Source: Synchiropus splendidus (taxonomy: Eukaryota; Chordata; Actinopteri; Syngnathiformes; Callionymidae). Taken from it: 64,000 nt of DNA. Positions within the stretch are counted from its first letter, which is position 1, and each line of letters starts with the position of its first letter. Below the pieces are notes generated by a model that was not told the DNA's origin, did no database searches, and saw nothing but the letters and a program-made list of their open reading frames with translations. The stretch spans positions 65,570,937 to 65,634,936 of the forward strand of contig NC_071334.1 of the NCBI RefSeq assembly GCF_027744825.2. Reading direction: 5' to 3'. This document shows, piece by piece, positions 23,701 through 36,191 of this stretch. The translations under genes were made by a program, and so were the position numbers.

Positions 23701-26039
23701 AAGGTCCAAATACAGCCCAGCTGCCCACGTTTGAAAAATCACAGTCAGTGCTACCATAGTGGACAGAGGCTCAAAGGTTAGGAGAGAGGAATGTCCATGA
23801 GAAAGTTCCTGTCTTCTCAGGTGGAGATAAGTAAGAGATGTTGACGTGGCTGAGATTCTTGTGAGTGTGGGGGAAGCACCGCTTAGCTAAGAAGACAAAG
23901 ATTGACCAGTGGCGCCACATATAGAGAACAGCATGAGCAGACCTTGTCTTTGCTCTGAACATGTAGGATTGAGATCAAAGAAAAAGAAAATGAATGATTT
24001 AACTCTCACACATAAACACTTACTCAAATCTTCATTTTCATGACACAATAAATGACAAAATTATACCACTTTGAGCAAGAAGGGCAAAAGCTGATCTATC
24101 TGAGGATAAAAAATGACAAGAAAAGACTTTTAGAAGAAGAATAACACATGGCAAGTAAATGCCTTATTATGCGCCATTATTATTATTATTATAAATAACA
24201 GTAATAGTCATAATAATAATGATAATATAATAATAATATTATTTTGTTTACAATATACTGTATTGTGTTATGCTTACAGTGAACTTTTGGTGACCATTGT
24301 AGGGCAGAATTATCAAGATGCTATTCAGTACTTAAAAATGAATAATTACTGTTTAAGATGCTTTTAATACACATGTGATCAAGTGGTTTATTTTTGTGTA
24401 TGTTTTTTGGTTTGGGTGAACGTTAAAATAACAACAAAGCAACATAGTCTAATCTGCAGCCAGGAAAGCCCGAAATGAGAGCTTAAAACTCAATCTTTCT
24501 GACGTCTATCGAGCAAAAAGTTTTGTATGGAGATTCAGAATTTTGACTTCACTGTGTGATGACGCAGAGCTTATGATGTTTGTTATAATTACACATGCAG
24601 ACGGAAGGAATACAGAGTCCCACACTTCAATTTTTCATGCAGGTTTATTCTCCAGTGCCGCACAACGTGTTGTTGAACACTGCACTTGACTTCTCTAACA
24701 ACCAGCTTTCATGTCGCCGAGCACTTTATGTAATTATGCACTAATTTAGTTGTCCAAAAAAGAAAGGAACACACATTTAAAAAAAAGCACAAAACAGAAA
24801 TAGTATATCATTAATGCCAGTTGAATATTTTATGACAAAGATGATGTTTTTGTCTGAGACTGGAAACAGCTACGGGGAGTCTGGCTTGGAATCTTAAATG
24901 TTTAATCCAGTTTCTCGCCGATTGTGGCGGCAACAGTTAATTCCTTAAGTAGTTTAAAATCTAACAGCTGGCCACGTCCAACACTACACATCCCAAAAAG
25001 ATGCTTAGTCACCAATCGGAGGAAGCAAGATTAATCGCTTTTATTTCTTAACATCCGTAACTTTAAGGGCTGAGGAGAATGAGAAGGAAAATCACAGTCC
25101 AAATTTGACTCGGCGTGATAATGAGTTTACTGCCTTTACACCAAATCCGTATGATATATCTTCATCCCTTGATCCTTCATTTTATTATTTCTCTTTAGCT
25201 CACGCTTGTTCTCACCATTCCCTTAACCACTGTGCAAAGCTGAACCCAATATGTCTTTTTCTTCCATTAGAAACCTTTCTGTCAGGGTTAATCTGCTGGG
25301 AATACTCGGGGCATCTGGAGCTGTCATTCTCTCGATGCCACTTTCTGCACCACGGATCGTGACCAGTTGTCCTGCTAGAGTCTGTAGCTCATCCTGCGGC
25401 TCACTTATCTTCAAGAGCCATGTGACGTGACATTGATGTGTTTTGAATCATGGTCCAGAGGTTGTCAAATTTATTTTTTCAACATGCTACACTGACTGAT
25501 GCGCAACACTCATCAAGGCGTCGACACATCCGTCCAGCGCTGGCACCGAAAGGTGACGCCCGCATCCGGTGTGCAAGTGCATGCCTGAACTGTGAGTCAG
25601 ATGCAAATCAGTAAGTCATTCAGGAAACCACTCTCACAGCACTAACGTGAACAACATCCTGTTGGAGTCTGAGGAAAGGCTTTTAATTTGTGTCTAGGCC
25701 CTCATGATTGTAGCACAGTAGAACTGTGTCTAATGCACCGACTAGAGCCTCATTCGATGTCTATCGTCTCCCTATCGTCCATGAGAGGGACGTGGCCTCT
25801 AGCACCTACTAATGGTCTTCATCTCAAGCACTTATTTAGTCACACTGGTTCATTTCCATTCTGCTGGTACGTACAATGAGGGATGGGAAATATTAACCTA
25901 GATTAAAGGTAGCAAATCAGGTGACCAGTTTCATTCTTGTGTTATTGGAATACATTACCAACGCAAACCCTTGAAGGAATACAACAATAAAAGTAGAGCA
26001 GAGTAAAGTGCGGTCACTTACTTATTTCCTTCTTAGTCC
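20794..26039. other. Non-coding stretch with A28 tract
   Basis: About 5.2 kb without a supported gene. It contains a 28-base A tract at 21730-21757, an A/T-rich ATT/AAT repeat patch at 24175-24240, an A20 tract near 23622-23642 and a short CA-rich patch near 22535-22557. No repeat termini that I recognise. Confidence 0.4.
21730..21757 (+). repeat. Poly(A) tract, 28 bases
   Basis: A pure A run. It could be the tail of a very short retroposed piece, but no insert or target duplication is recognisable upstream. Confidence 0.9.
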
Positions 26040-26734
26040 AAGGCCATGGTTCTCAACCGGAAAAGGGTGGATGGCTCTCTTTGAGTGAGGAATGAGTTCC
26101 TGCCTCAAGTGGAGAAGTTTAAGTATCATGGGGTCTTGTTCTCGAGGAGAGTAAGGGAGTTGGAGATTGGTCGGCGAATCAATCTCCAACTCCGTATGAG
26201 CGGTACTGCAGTCGCTCTACCGCACTCTTGTGTGTAAGAGAGAGATTTGTCAAAAGGCAAAGCTATCTATTTACTGATCTTTGTCTCGATCCTCACCTAT
26301 GGTCATGAGCTACGGGTCATGACCGAAAGAATAAGATTCCAGATACAACCACCAGAAATGATTTTCTCCAGCGGGTGGCGGACGTCTCCCTTAGAGACAG
26401 GGTGAGAAGTTCTGTCACTCGGGAGAGACAGGGGGTAGAGCCGATGCTTCTTCGCGTTGAGATGAGTCAGCTGAGGTGGTTCGAGCATCTCATGAGGATG
26501 CTTCCTGGACGCCTCCCTTTGGAGGTGTTTCACTCCCAGCCAGCTGGAAGGAGACCCAGGGGTCGACCCGTTACCAGGTGGAAGGATTAGATCTCTGCAC
26601 TGGCCTGAGAGTGTCTCGGGATCCCCCAGTTGGGGCTGGTGGATGTTGCCCGGGAGAAGGGCGTTTGGCGTGGCCTTCTGATGCCGCTGCCCACGTGACC
26701 CGGCAACGGATAAGCAAATGAGGATGGATGGATG
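26040..26734 (+). mobile_element. RTE-clade (Rex3-like) non-LTR retrotransposon, 3' end, decayed
   Basis: Homologous along its length to the 40.3-kb copy, but with frameshifts and stops. The clearest frame is 26375-26590 (MADVSLRDRVRSSVTRE, then LRWFEHLMRM and GRRPRGRPVTRW), matching the C-terminal region after the reverse-transcriptase domain. The 3' end is complete: CGGATAAGCAAATGAGGATGGATGGATG. Short GATG repeats at the 3' terminus are, as I recall, characteristic of fish Rex3 elements. The 5' side is truncated near 26040, the usual outcome of incomplete target-primed reverse transcription. The element is not functional. Confidence 0.8.
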
Positions 26735-29617
26735 TTTGTGAAATAATGTTTTTGTTTAACCGCTGGAGAACCTGTTCAGGGATGTCAAACTCAGTCACCA
26801 AAAGTATAAACATACTCCATGTCACAGGTCAAACTAAAATTCTATTTTATCAAGATGTTTAACTGGAGCACCTTCAAAAATGAAGTCAACATAGTCAAAG
26901 TGTTGACTTCCTTGTGTCAAAAATAGAGATGAGGCGGTAAGTTTTCTTGATTCAATGTCCTGATGTCAGTTTAATGAAAAAATTTAAATCGCCAAAGATT
27001 ATACAGCAGACAGCGCCATCTAGTGGCCACTGGAAATTAGGATACTGCTCCGTGAAACCCCATCACTCCACCACTAGTCAATGCATATATTTTTCTCTCC
27101 ATAATAAATGGAATCCGGACATGCAAGAAACAGTCTGCCATGCAATATGTAAACTGTTTTGGAAGTGCTTTGGAAGCAGATAGACCCGTTCAGAGTTGAT
27201 AAGAAGTGATGACATATGACTGAAACTTCCTACAAGGATTGCACATTTTTAGCACCAATGGTGGATGACAAATGATCCGAGTGTTCTTCTTTACTTCACT
27301 GAAAAGTTTATTGAACTTCATCCCACGGATAGCTGACAGACAACCAACATAAGCTGACTTATTTTGTGCTGAAAACCTGTGATCTTTAAATGAACAGTGA
27401 CTTGGCCGCCTATGTAGATGGAGATATGAGACACTTCAGTTATTGCACACAGTAAAAGGGCACGTAATTCCACAATGCACTGTGGGCTGTAGTTACCCAG
27501 TTAAAGGTCAACAGACTGTGTTCACATTCACTGTTGAATCCAGCGCTGCAAGAGAGGTGTACCCACATTCAAAAGCTTATTACAGAATTGATCCACATGA
27601 GGTGAACGATGATGTAAACTCAAAATGAATGAGTAGAGCTGAACTGCTTTGCCTTTGATCACTACTTATGAAACAGCCCAACACATGCTACAACATATGC
27701 TAGTGCGAGTGTTGCTACTACCTGACACTCGTATATCAGTATAACGGATTATTTGATTCATGATTTGAGCATTTTGTGAACTCAAAAAAAGAAAAAAAAC
27801 AACAACAATAAAATCCAAATTATGATCTCAGATGAGTGGAGACAACAATTTTGCAGTTAGCTAGCGCAAGTGCTATTCATGAAACAGCATAACACAGGCT
27901 TTGATTCAGATCTTGTTTATTCAGACATTGAAGTATGAAAATGCCATAAACACAACAACAAATGATGTTTGGTCAAAGACTGAGACAAATACTAACAGAA
28001 GAACAGTGCAGATAGCTGGCAATGGAGTTGTTAAGATACTTTGCAGTTGACCTACAAGCCCACAATGCATTGTAGTTTTACCACTCTGTGACACCGCCAC
28101 TTCAATGCCTATCGTATATAGGGCTCGAAATGAATCTTGAAATGATCACCCTGATCTTTTTCATCTTTTTACTTCTTATTAAATCTTCTTCTACATTTTG
28201 CAAGATATTAAAATGTATCCAACTTGAAACTGTTGTTGGCATGAGACACATTTAGGGAAATAGTCGACACCACTTTGCAGTCCCATGCATGGTGTCAGTA
28301 TCAAGTCAGAAGCTTCCAGACAAAAAGTCAAAACATTCTTTGTGTATTTTCTGTAAGATACAAGTCTTGAATGATAGTTTCATAGCAGAGGAACTTCTCT
28401 TCACAAGCACGAAGACCCATATATTGGTCCTTCTCCTCTGAGATAAGCAAAGGCTCGGGTTTCAAGATGTTAAATTCAGCTGCTAACAGTTGAAACAACA
28501 GTCATTTCACCACTGTCGCTCACGATGCATTGCTTTGTCATGAATGAAGACACGTTCACCGGGAAAAGTCACACAGATATCACCACTTCACTTGACACTG
28601 CATCACAATCCTAACATGTGGTCTTCTGTGGCAAAAGCAGGGTACAGATCTCCTCCAACACAGTCACTCTGTGCTCTGATGTGCATTAAATGTGGCTCAC
28701 TACCTTCTCCACACACTGCCATCGTACCCAAAATAGTTGTTGTCGTTCTTTCCTTGTCCGCTGTATATCTGTTTTTGTCAGGTCTTTGAACCATGCCTAA
28801 CGTTTTTATAAAAATAAATATTAAAAAAAAGAAAATGCTATGCAGCTTCATCTTTAAGCAACCTCTATCCAAAGCTCGCTCGCACGCTGACACAGACATC
28901 AAGCAACGCGGAGTGTCCTACATAGAAAATAGAGAAAGCATGAAAACCCAAATGGCCTCCCAGGAGAGAGAATAATAAGGAGAAGCCAGCGGATGTAACA
29001 GTCAGCTAACCAACTAGCAAATACATATGCACACAAATCACTGGAAATTTACATTCCCAGTGGCTGTTATGCTGATTAGCACGGCAGACAAAATAATTCC
29101 ATGAATCTGGAAACTCCAAGACATCAATTTGTATGTAAGTCAGTTTTGCACAACATGGGCAGGCTGGAAACGGCAGGGCAGCTGAGGTGAAGCGTGCCTG
29201 CTGGGACATCACAGGTGTATTGTATGGCGGAGTGATTGCCCACATGACATTTGGTCCCGGTCCTGTGAGTGATGACTTTTGCTGAAGGTGCTTTTGCCAT
29301 AAATCATGTGCGATAAGGATGTCCATGATGGTCAATTATCTTCGCCCTCTCACATGCTGCGCCCTGTTCAACAGCTGTACCTATACACGTGATAGTTGAG
29401 TTTGGACTTTTAACTGTAGCCGGACCTGACCCAGCCGCTTACGTGTGCGGCTTGACTTTGTCTGGTTCCGGAGAAACAGGCAACAAGGGCGAACTGGGTT
29501 AGTTTCAAATGTGTTTCAGAGGCCGAGACAAATGAGCCGACAGTCCCAGTTCAGGTTCTATAAGTAGACAATTGGACGTGAGGCTTCATTTGCACAAGAC
29601 GGGTGTTATGTACGGAG
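26735..29617. other. Non-coding stretch with a CTCF-like repeat member
   Basis: No supported gene. A member of the small CTCF-like repeat family lies at 27008-27058. CACAATGCACTGTGGGCTGTAG near 27470 and its inverted counterpart near 28065 might be the ends of a ~600-bp TIR element, but the match is short and unsupported. Confidence 0.4.
27008..27058 (-). repeat. Small dispersed repeat with CTCF-like core
   Basis: GCGCCATCTAGTGG at 27013-27026 is followed by CACTGGAAATTAGGATACTG and a GTGAAAC box. The reverse complement, CCACTAGATGGCGC, fits the vertebrate CTCF core CCASYAGRKGGC. It belongs to the family also seen at 33.4, 43.1, 44.3, 52.8, 57.4 and 61.5 kb. Confidence 0.6.
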
Positions 29618-30616
29618 CCCTGGAAGTGACATACATGTGTTGTGATAATGCATATATAACAATTATCTTGAGATAATTGTTATGTAGTGATAATGCGTAT
29701 CTCGAGATAACATTTATCTCGAGATAATTTTTATCTCAAGATACAATCGTAAACGTCAGCGTATGCTGTCTTCCATGGCTTCGTAACTGTTCATCAACGT
29801 TGCCAGTCACGGTTTGCAAGTTTGCGCTTTTAACACCCTGTTGCCTTCTACGCAAAATAATACCATATGTGGCAAAGCTACACGTATTACGAGTCCCTGG
29901 AAGCGACATACATGGTTTTTATTTTTTTGTTTTTTTGATGTGGTGTGCATGACTTTATTTTTTTTTGCCCGACATAACAATTATGTCGAGATAATTGTTA
30001 TGTCGTGATAATGCGGATCTCGAGATAACAGTTATCTTGAGATAATTTTTATCTCAAGATACAATCGTAAACGTCAGCGCATGCTGTCTTCCATGACTTC
30101 GTAACTGTTCGCCAACGTTGCCAGTCACGGTTTGCAAGTTTGCGCTTTTAACACCCTGATGCCTTCTACTCAAAATAATACCATATGTGGCAAAGCTACA
30201 CGTATTACCTGGAAGCGACATGCATGACTTTATTTTTTCCTCCCGAGATAAAAATGATCTCGAGATAACACTTATCTTGGGAGAAAAAAAATAAAGTCAT
30301 GCATGCCACATGTGGTATTATTTTGAGTAGAAGCCACTTGATCAGTGTTAAAAGCGCACAGACTTTGCCATTGACAATATTCTGACTTGCAGACAGCGAA
30401 TGACAACGTTGACGAACAGTTACGAACCCGTGGGAGACATAGTGGTTACAGGAAGTAATCGTTTCTTGAAATAAAAACTATCTCGAGATACGAATTGTCA
30501 CAAGAGAACAGTTATCTCGAGTTAAAAATTATCTCGAGATAACTGTTGGGCCAAAAAAAATAAAGTCATGCATGTCACCTCCAAAAAAAATAAACACATG
30601 CATGTCATTTCCAGGG
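29618..30616. mobile_element. Composite inverted-repeat element rich in TCTCGAGATAA motifs
   Basis: The outer ends are inverted copies: CCCTGGAAGTGACATACATG at the left and CATGCATGTCATTTCCAGGG at the right. Two direct copies of a ~280-330-bp unit lie at about 29618-29895 and 29899-30208. Then comes a short hairpin with its own pair of ends (about 30209-30300). An inverted, more diverged copy of the unit follows, to 30616. Each unit has clusters of TTATCTCGAGATAA-like palindromes near its end and a shared internal segment including CGTAACTGTTC, TGCGCTTTTAACAC and CAAAATAATACCA. No coding frame or transposase is present. It looks like a non-autonomous TIR transposon that has nested into or duplicated itself. 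The superfamily is unknown to me, and no target duplication is clear. Confidence 0.65.
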
Positions 30617-33297
30617 TAGTTATGTTATGTTTTTTGAGGAATTAAAATACAGGTCTGAATCAATATTACTGCAATGACTTAACTTGATTTGTGGCTTCCA
30701 ATCAGTTGAAATGAAGTTGAGCACTTTGGCTTGTAGCCCCAAAACAATAATTTATGTCTGTCTGCATCCAGTCAAATCTAACGAAGCTTACGGATATTGA
30801 AAACAAATGGCCGACAGACATGCGATTAACCCATATTCATGACAACGGTCGGTTATAGTACCAGAAGTTCAGATCAACACATTCTCACTCCCAAGGAGTC
30901 ACACACTGCCGGTTGTCAAGTGGACCTTCCGTCCCTGGGAGACGGAAAAGGACGTCTCTTGTGTCGCATGCTGATGCGCTAGGTGCTTCCGCACACTGTC
31001 CAATACATGACAGAAAAGGAATGGTTTCGTTTTAGTTAAGGCATAGGTTGGTGTTTTGGCTGCGATCATAAAACACAAATTCGATGTATACTGAGAACTC
31101 CTGGATCACAAACTTGACTTTTCAGCACTGTGAGCCAAGCTCATGGTCACATGAGGTACAATATAAACCCAGTTGCATCGAGGGATATAACTGCAGCCAT
31201 TCTTTTTTCACATCAAGAAATGCCTTTGGAGATGAAATGCTAACATTTCTAATGCGTCAACATGCAATGCGCCAGGCTAACATATGCAACCACAATGGAA
31301 GTGAGTGTAGATTGGTGCTAGAAAAGTGATGTCAGGAAGTACTACACTCAAAATAATAGGTGGCACTCCAGGTTTAAAGATAATGTCAGGATCAAAAAGG
31401 GCTGCCAGTTGTGTACTATGATGGTGATGAGCAGGTGTGGTTTCCAAGAAACAGTGCCCTCATTTTCCGGGTCCATTTGTTGGCATGATCTGCGCCGAAT
31501 CTTATGTATTTTCAATACAAGTTTATCAAGGTAAACTGCTTTTCCTTCCCTTTCGCTAAGACATTGCTATTCTAGAAAAAAACTTTCAGTAGTAACTCAC
31601 AGTCTTGTCAAGGCGGCTCGGCTAATGTATCCACATCCTCATTTTAATCCATTTGTTGGTTGTTAAAATAAGAATAAGGACGAGCTGATGAACAGCAGAC
31701 AAGAATTAGGAGTGCGAGCCCTCCCTGAAAATGTCTTTTTTTTAACTCAGAAAATGTGCCTCCGAGGAATTAACAAGTTACCGACAAGCAAACATTTCCA
31801 ATGCTACAATTTTCCTTCCCCGCTTGAACATTTATTATCACCATTCTGAAGAGAAAACAGGATGCAATGAACATTAGCACTAATGAAGAGAAGACAGATG
31901 ACGTCCATGATGGTTATTGCCGTGCCTACCTGCCTATGCCAGCCTCTCATCCCATTCAGCATCTGCTGGCTGTTTCTCATCCTCTTTTCCCTTTCTAACC
32001 GTCAGTGTCCAGATGATTCATTACAGCATCATATAAATTAACCAGTTGTTAGCTGTGCGCGGTGCACGCACCATAAGGGGTTAATCTGGCGTCTGAAAGT
32101 CTCCTTTCTTTTGTTCGCTGCCTTCTCATTAATTTTCCTGAAAGGCCCATCAGCCAAGACGGGACATTAGCCATTCATCAAGGCGTCACACCGAGGCGCC
32201 GTTACGTATTTACTATATTGGGAAAGGTCAAACAACAAAATATTATGTTTGCAGCCCAAAGTGAGCTGCTTAATTAACAATTCCAAAATGAAAAATGTAT
32301 ATCCTGACTGCAGGAAAATGGATTTGTGAAGCCCGGAAGACAACAATACGACGACATGATGATAATGTTTCAGGACGCAATGAATACGGCATAATGGTGC
32401 AACACATGTGACAAGTGTGGAGAAAGACAATGAGACATTCAGGGCACATATTGACAGTAAAAAAAAAAAAAAAAAAACAAGAATAAACAACAACAATGTA
32501 AGAATGCATTGAATTCATAGGGAAATTTTCAAGTATGAAGTAGCTGACAAGGTCGTGTTTTGTGCACCGCCACAATTCCACCTTCTTGAATTGCAAGACT
32601 CTTGAAATCCTTTTATTTTAAATCCTTTTTTTTTCTGATTTGAACACATTCACTGTTATTGACTGCTGACATATTGAATCTGTGGAGTTAAACTTGTCAT
32701 TCTTGTGAACAATAAAGAAAAAAACAGTTTGTATTTCTTTGTGTCTGTATGATGCTGTCACAGATATAAGCATATTCTCGAGTTCTCACGGCGCTTTAGC
32801 AGCATATGGGTGCTGAGTATTTGACCTCATACACTGGGACTTTCCCAGTAACATGAAGTGTGACTTGCAACTCTCCCTCACCGTCTGTCGAGCAGGATCA
32901 GTAAGGAGGACAGTGAAAATGCACAATACTCTCTGTACAGTGCACAACAAGCATCGCTGGGAAAAAAAATAAATTAAATTAAATTTAAAAAAACTCTGCA
33001 CGTCCTTTGTAAATCTCAATGTAAACTGAATCAAACAACACAATATTATTGAGCGATGCAAGGATTGCCTTTTCATCTGGTAAATGCTGGATCCATGTGT
33101 ACGATAAGACAAAAATGAATGCAATGACGTGGCGCTGCAAAGACCTTCAAAGGATGACAGTACTAGTATATGCTTACAGTAGTAGAATGAAATAAATGGA
33201 ATTTCTGTGTTGCTGATGAAGATGAAAAAAAAAAAAGATTGTTATCAGTGCCAACACCTTTAAGGAAATTCCTTACGCTAGTGACCGTTCGATGAGC
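30617..33297. other. Non-coding stretch; 32.03-32.20 kb balanced composition
   Basis: No supported gene. An A20 tract lies at about 32459-32477. The piece 32030-32200 is GC-balanced with CpGs (TGTGCGCGGTGCACGCACC) and stands out from its AT-rich surroundings. It could be a conserved non-coding element, but the sequence alone cannot show conservation. Confidence 0.4.
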
Positions 33298-33299
33298 TT

Positions 33300-33472
33300 T
33301 CATGAAACAGTGTCCAAATTTTCAGAGGGCACTAAATTGCAGTGTCTGCTGTATAACTTCGACCTTGCATAACTAGTTAGAAGTAACTATTTCAATGTTA
33401 CTTCACATATTTTTTTTTAACTAAGAGTGCCACCTACTGAGCTCTGAATATTAGGGCACAGTTTCGTGAAAC
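33300..33472 (-). mobile_element. MITE-like member of the CTCF-like repeat family
   Basis: The left arm CATGAAACAGTGTCCAAATT (33301-33320, continuing into TTCAGAG) is the imperfect inverse of the right arm GCTCTGAATATTAGGGCACAGTTTCGTGAAAC at about 33441-33472, giving a ~170-bp element. The right arm is preceded by GTGCCACCTACTGAG (33427-33441), a degraded version of the GCGCCATCTAGTGG core. Confidence 0.55.
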
Positions 33473-34748
33473 TGAAAGTTGCCTTTTGTGTCATATATGG
33501 ATGAAAAAGGTTCATCTCAACACATTGGCAGCATGAAACAAGAGGGTTAGGATAAGGTCTGGGATCGCACCCTATTCATTCAATGTCCAATAATGTGTCA
33601 GTTGCTATTTAAAGGCCATTAAACAGCCATTTGCTTTAGTCATGGTCGCTAAAGGGGAGATCTACGTATGGGGTTATAAATGCAACTGACATCCAGTCTC
33701 CTTCATTGAAGAGAGTTTCAGCACGTCTCCTTCACGCCCCACGTGTTAGTGCTCCTTTAGCTGATCCACATCTGGAGCTATGAGGAAGTAAAACTACCCT
33801 CATGTCTATACATTAATAGGCAAGTTGTGGCACTATCTTTGGCGATATTCTTTTGTACCATTGAAAGGTACAACAAGAATGACAAATAGAAATAAAAGTT
33901 AAAAAAGTAAATGGCGCAGTGATTTGGCTTTCAAATGGGATAGAGGGGGTTTGCTGGCATATGGCGAGGACAATGAGGTTATTGCAAAAGTGTATATGAA
34001 GATGTGATGCATTCCTCCCCCGGCTGTTCCATGGACACAATTAGATGCTCTTTTTTGAGTGTTTTAATCATTCTTTTCATAGAATGCTAAATTTGCTTTC
34101 TTTCACAGACGTTCTGCGGATGAAGGGGGAAGAACTGTCTGTTCCTCCATTTCCTTTGGCAGTAAATTCTGTTCAGTCAGGGCTGCTGCAGAAAAACAGC
34201 AGCTTGGCACTCCATCTCTGATCTACTGATTTAAAGAGTAAAGTTATTCCCATGACTGAAACTTCCCTACATATCTTAGAATAATGTCAGTGAAATCATT
34301 TCACACACAGAGAGAAGAATAAAACTGGAGAGACAAGCTTGAAGAATGAACCAGCGAGCATCTATCCTCCTCTTTGTCCTAGTTGCAACCGGTCAACACA
34401 GATATCCAATGTGGTTTCATGAAAACAAGTTGGACATTAACAATGGTACTTGTTTCAGTGCTCTTCTTTTGGTTGGATCTCATTTACAAAATGAAGCCAT
34501 TTTTCTTTTTCTTTTCTTTTTTTCCCTTGGCAGCACTCTCTTCTGCTTCACCACTAATGGTTGCATCTACAAAATGTCAGTTTTTGGTAATGCATCACAC
34601 TTCATGGACAGTTTGTGATGGAGGAATCTATATTTGGGTTATGAATCTGGGTGGGGTATTGAAATTGTTTTTTTTTTTTTTCATAAATGACGTAATGTGA
34701 ATTAACTGTTGTAAAATGTTTAAATTAATTAATTATTAATTTTAAGTT
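33473..34748. other. Non-coding stretch, nothing recognised
   Basis: AT-rich DNA with T tracts (e.g. 34669-34681) and chance frames. No element ends. Confidence 0.4.
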
Positions 34749-34795
34749 TAATTTTAATTTTAATTTTAATTTTAATTTTATTTTAATTTTAATTT
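34749..34795 (+). repeat. (AATTTT)n low-complexity array
   Basis: About eight AATTTT-type units with one shortened unit. Confidence 0.9.
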
Positions 34796-34835
34796 CCTAT
34801 CTCATTGTAGCATTTTTTTTTTTTACTTGCTCTTA

Positions 34836-34920
34836 TGTTTCCACCTGTCATGCTGCTGGAAATGGGAATTTCTCTTCAGAGATCAATAAAGTATCTATCT
34901 ATCTATCTATTTATCTATCT
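34836..34920 (+). mobile_element. LINE 3' tail with (TATC)n end
   Basis: TGCTGGAAATGGGAATTTCTC, then AGAGATCAATAAAGTATCTATCTATC. A 'GAATTTC...GATCAATAAAG' box running straight into TATC repeats is a very common 3' terminus of fish CR1/L2/Rex1-type retrotransposons. Only the tail is present, so the insertion is extremely 5'-truncated. Confidence 0.6.
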
Positions 34921-35691
34921 AAATTAAAGAATGTTAAAAAAAAAAAGTATAGTTCAATGATTTAATCACTCAGTTCAAAGAATAAAAATACAAAAAATAA
35001 ATACAAAAGAAAAGAAAATGTAGACGTGAAAAATGACCTAATTCATTTTAGCTTTCAAATTCAGTTACACAATATATGATGTGTGACATTCCTAATCATT
35101 TTTGGAGCCAAAGGCTGGTCTGGTGTGAAAAAGCAGGCATCAGATCTCTGTGTAAGTAGACAGACAAATGTCAGTCCACCTTCACCTCACTCATATCTCT
35201 GATGTAACGTTTCCAGAACAGACAGCGAGGAAAGGTGATTCATTTGTGACCTCTCTGCATCGCTATTCTGAGAAGTGCACAAATCCAAGGATCAGGCGCG
35301 ATCCGCTTACAGCAAAGCTGAGGTCAGATTGTTCCTTTGACACTCTAAACACCAAAGCCTCCGCTTTATTTTTGCATGTATCATTCATTTTCACTGTTGA
35401 TTGCTTTCTTTATCTTAAAAGAGGTGAGGAGGCGCTGCATGATATAGATCAATGCTTGGGGGGATCATCGCCATAAAATCTGAGCAGGGGTTAACTGGAG
35501 ATATGATGGCCTTGCCATGTAGGGCAGGCGCCTTGGGGAACTTGAGGGGGAGGAAAAGGGGTGATTCTCTTACCAATCTTATTTCTTAGTGAGTTATATT
35601 AAAAAGTGCGAGCTGCCCACCTCTTTTATGAATTATAAGCCATGATTTTAATATAACAGTCAGACACAACAGTGCTTGGGTGATCCAAATT
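34921..35691. other. Non-coding stretch, nothing recognised
   Basis: AT-rich with A tracts. The 102-codon plus-strand frame at 35168-35476 has no recognisable motif. Confidence 0.35.
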
Positions 35692-35805
35692 TATGATGCA
35701 TTTTCTTTTCTTTCTTTTTTTTTTTTTCAACACTAGAATATTTATATTTAGAACATTTATGATGCATTTTCTTTTCGGTTTTTTTTCCAATACTAGAATA
35801 TAAAC
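35692..35805 (+). repeat. Tandem duplication of ~60 bp, two copies
   Basis: TTTATGATGCATTTTCTTTTC...AACACTAGAATAT (about 35690-35745) is repeated as TTTATGATGCATTTTCTTTTC...ATACTAGAATAT (about 35756-35802). The T tracts differ in length between copies. Confidence 0.75.
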
Positions 35806-36144
35806 ATGTCAAAACAAATAATATTGGAATGTGTCTTAATTTATTTTAAGCAAAAATAAATAAATAAATAACATATCACAGAGTGAAGTTCCAACCACAA
35901 CTTATGACATGACTGAACCTCCAAGTCCAGTGAAGGCACTGCTGAGTCTTTTCATTTCATCCAGAAGAGGTCTTCACGATTTCAGATTGGAGATGACATG
36001 CACAACTACTGAGCTGAGCAGCAGTAGAGGGCGTTGATGCTTAAATCTTTGGATGTAAAACAGAATGTTGAAACTTTACAAAGGCTATTTAATTCAGTAA
36101 GACTGAAATTCTCTCAGTTCTTTGTGGAATTTGTATGTTCTTTC

Positions 36145-36148
<4 letters not shown>
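35806..36148. other. Non-coding stretch with a forward CTCF-like site
   Basis: No gene. GCAGTAGAGGGCG at about 36021-36033 matches the CTCF core in 11 of 12 positions on the plus strand, opposite in orientation to the repeat-borne sites downstream. Confidence 0.35.

Positions 36149-36188
<40 letters not shown>
36149..36188. repeat. (TA)n microsatellite 4
   Basis: A TA run of about 40 bp, with a second short TATATA block at about 36221-36234. Confidence 0.97.

Positions 36189-36191
<3 letters not shown>

Noticed and set aside
27468..28080. ~600-bp TIR element bounded by CACAATGCA-TGTGGGCT-like ends
   Set aside because: Only ~20 bp of imperfect inverted similarity, no target duplication and no second copy in the window.
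29618..30616. CRISPR-like array of repeated palindromes
   Set aside because: Repeats are irregularly spaced, vary in length, occur in both orientations and lie within TIR-bounded units. The genome is vertebrate.
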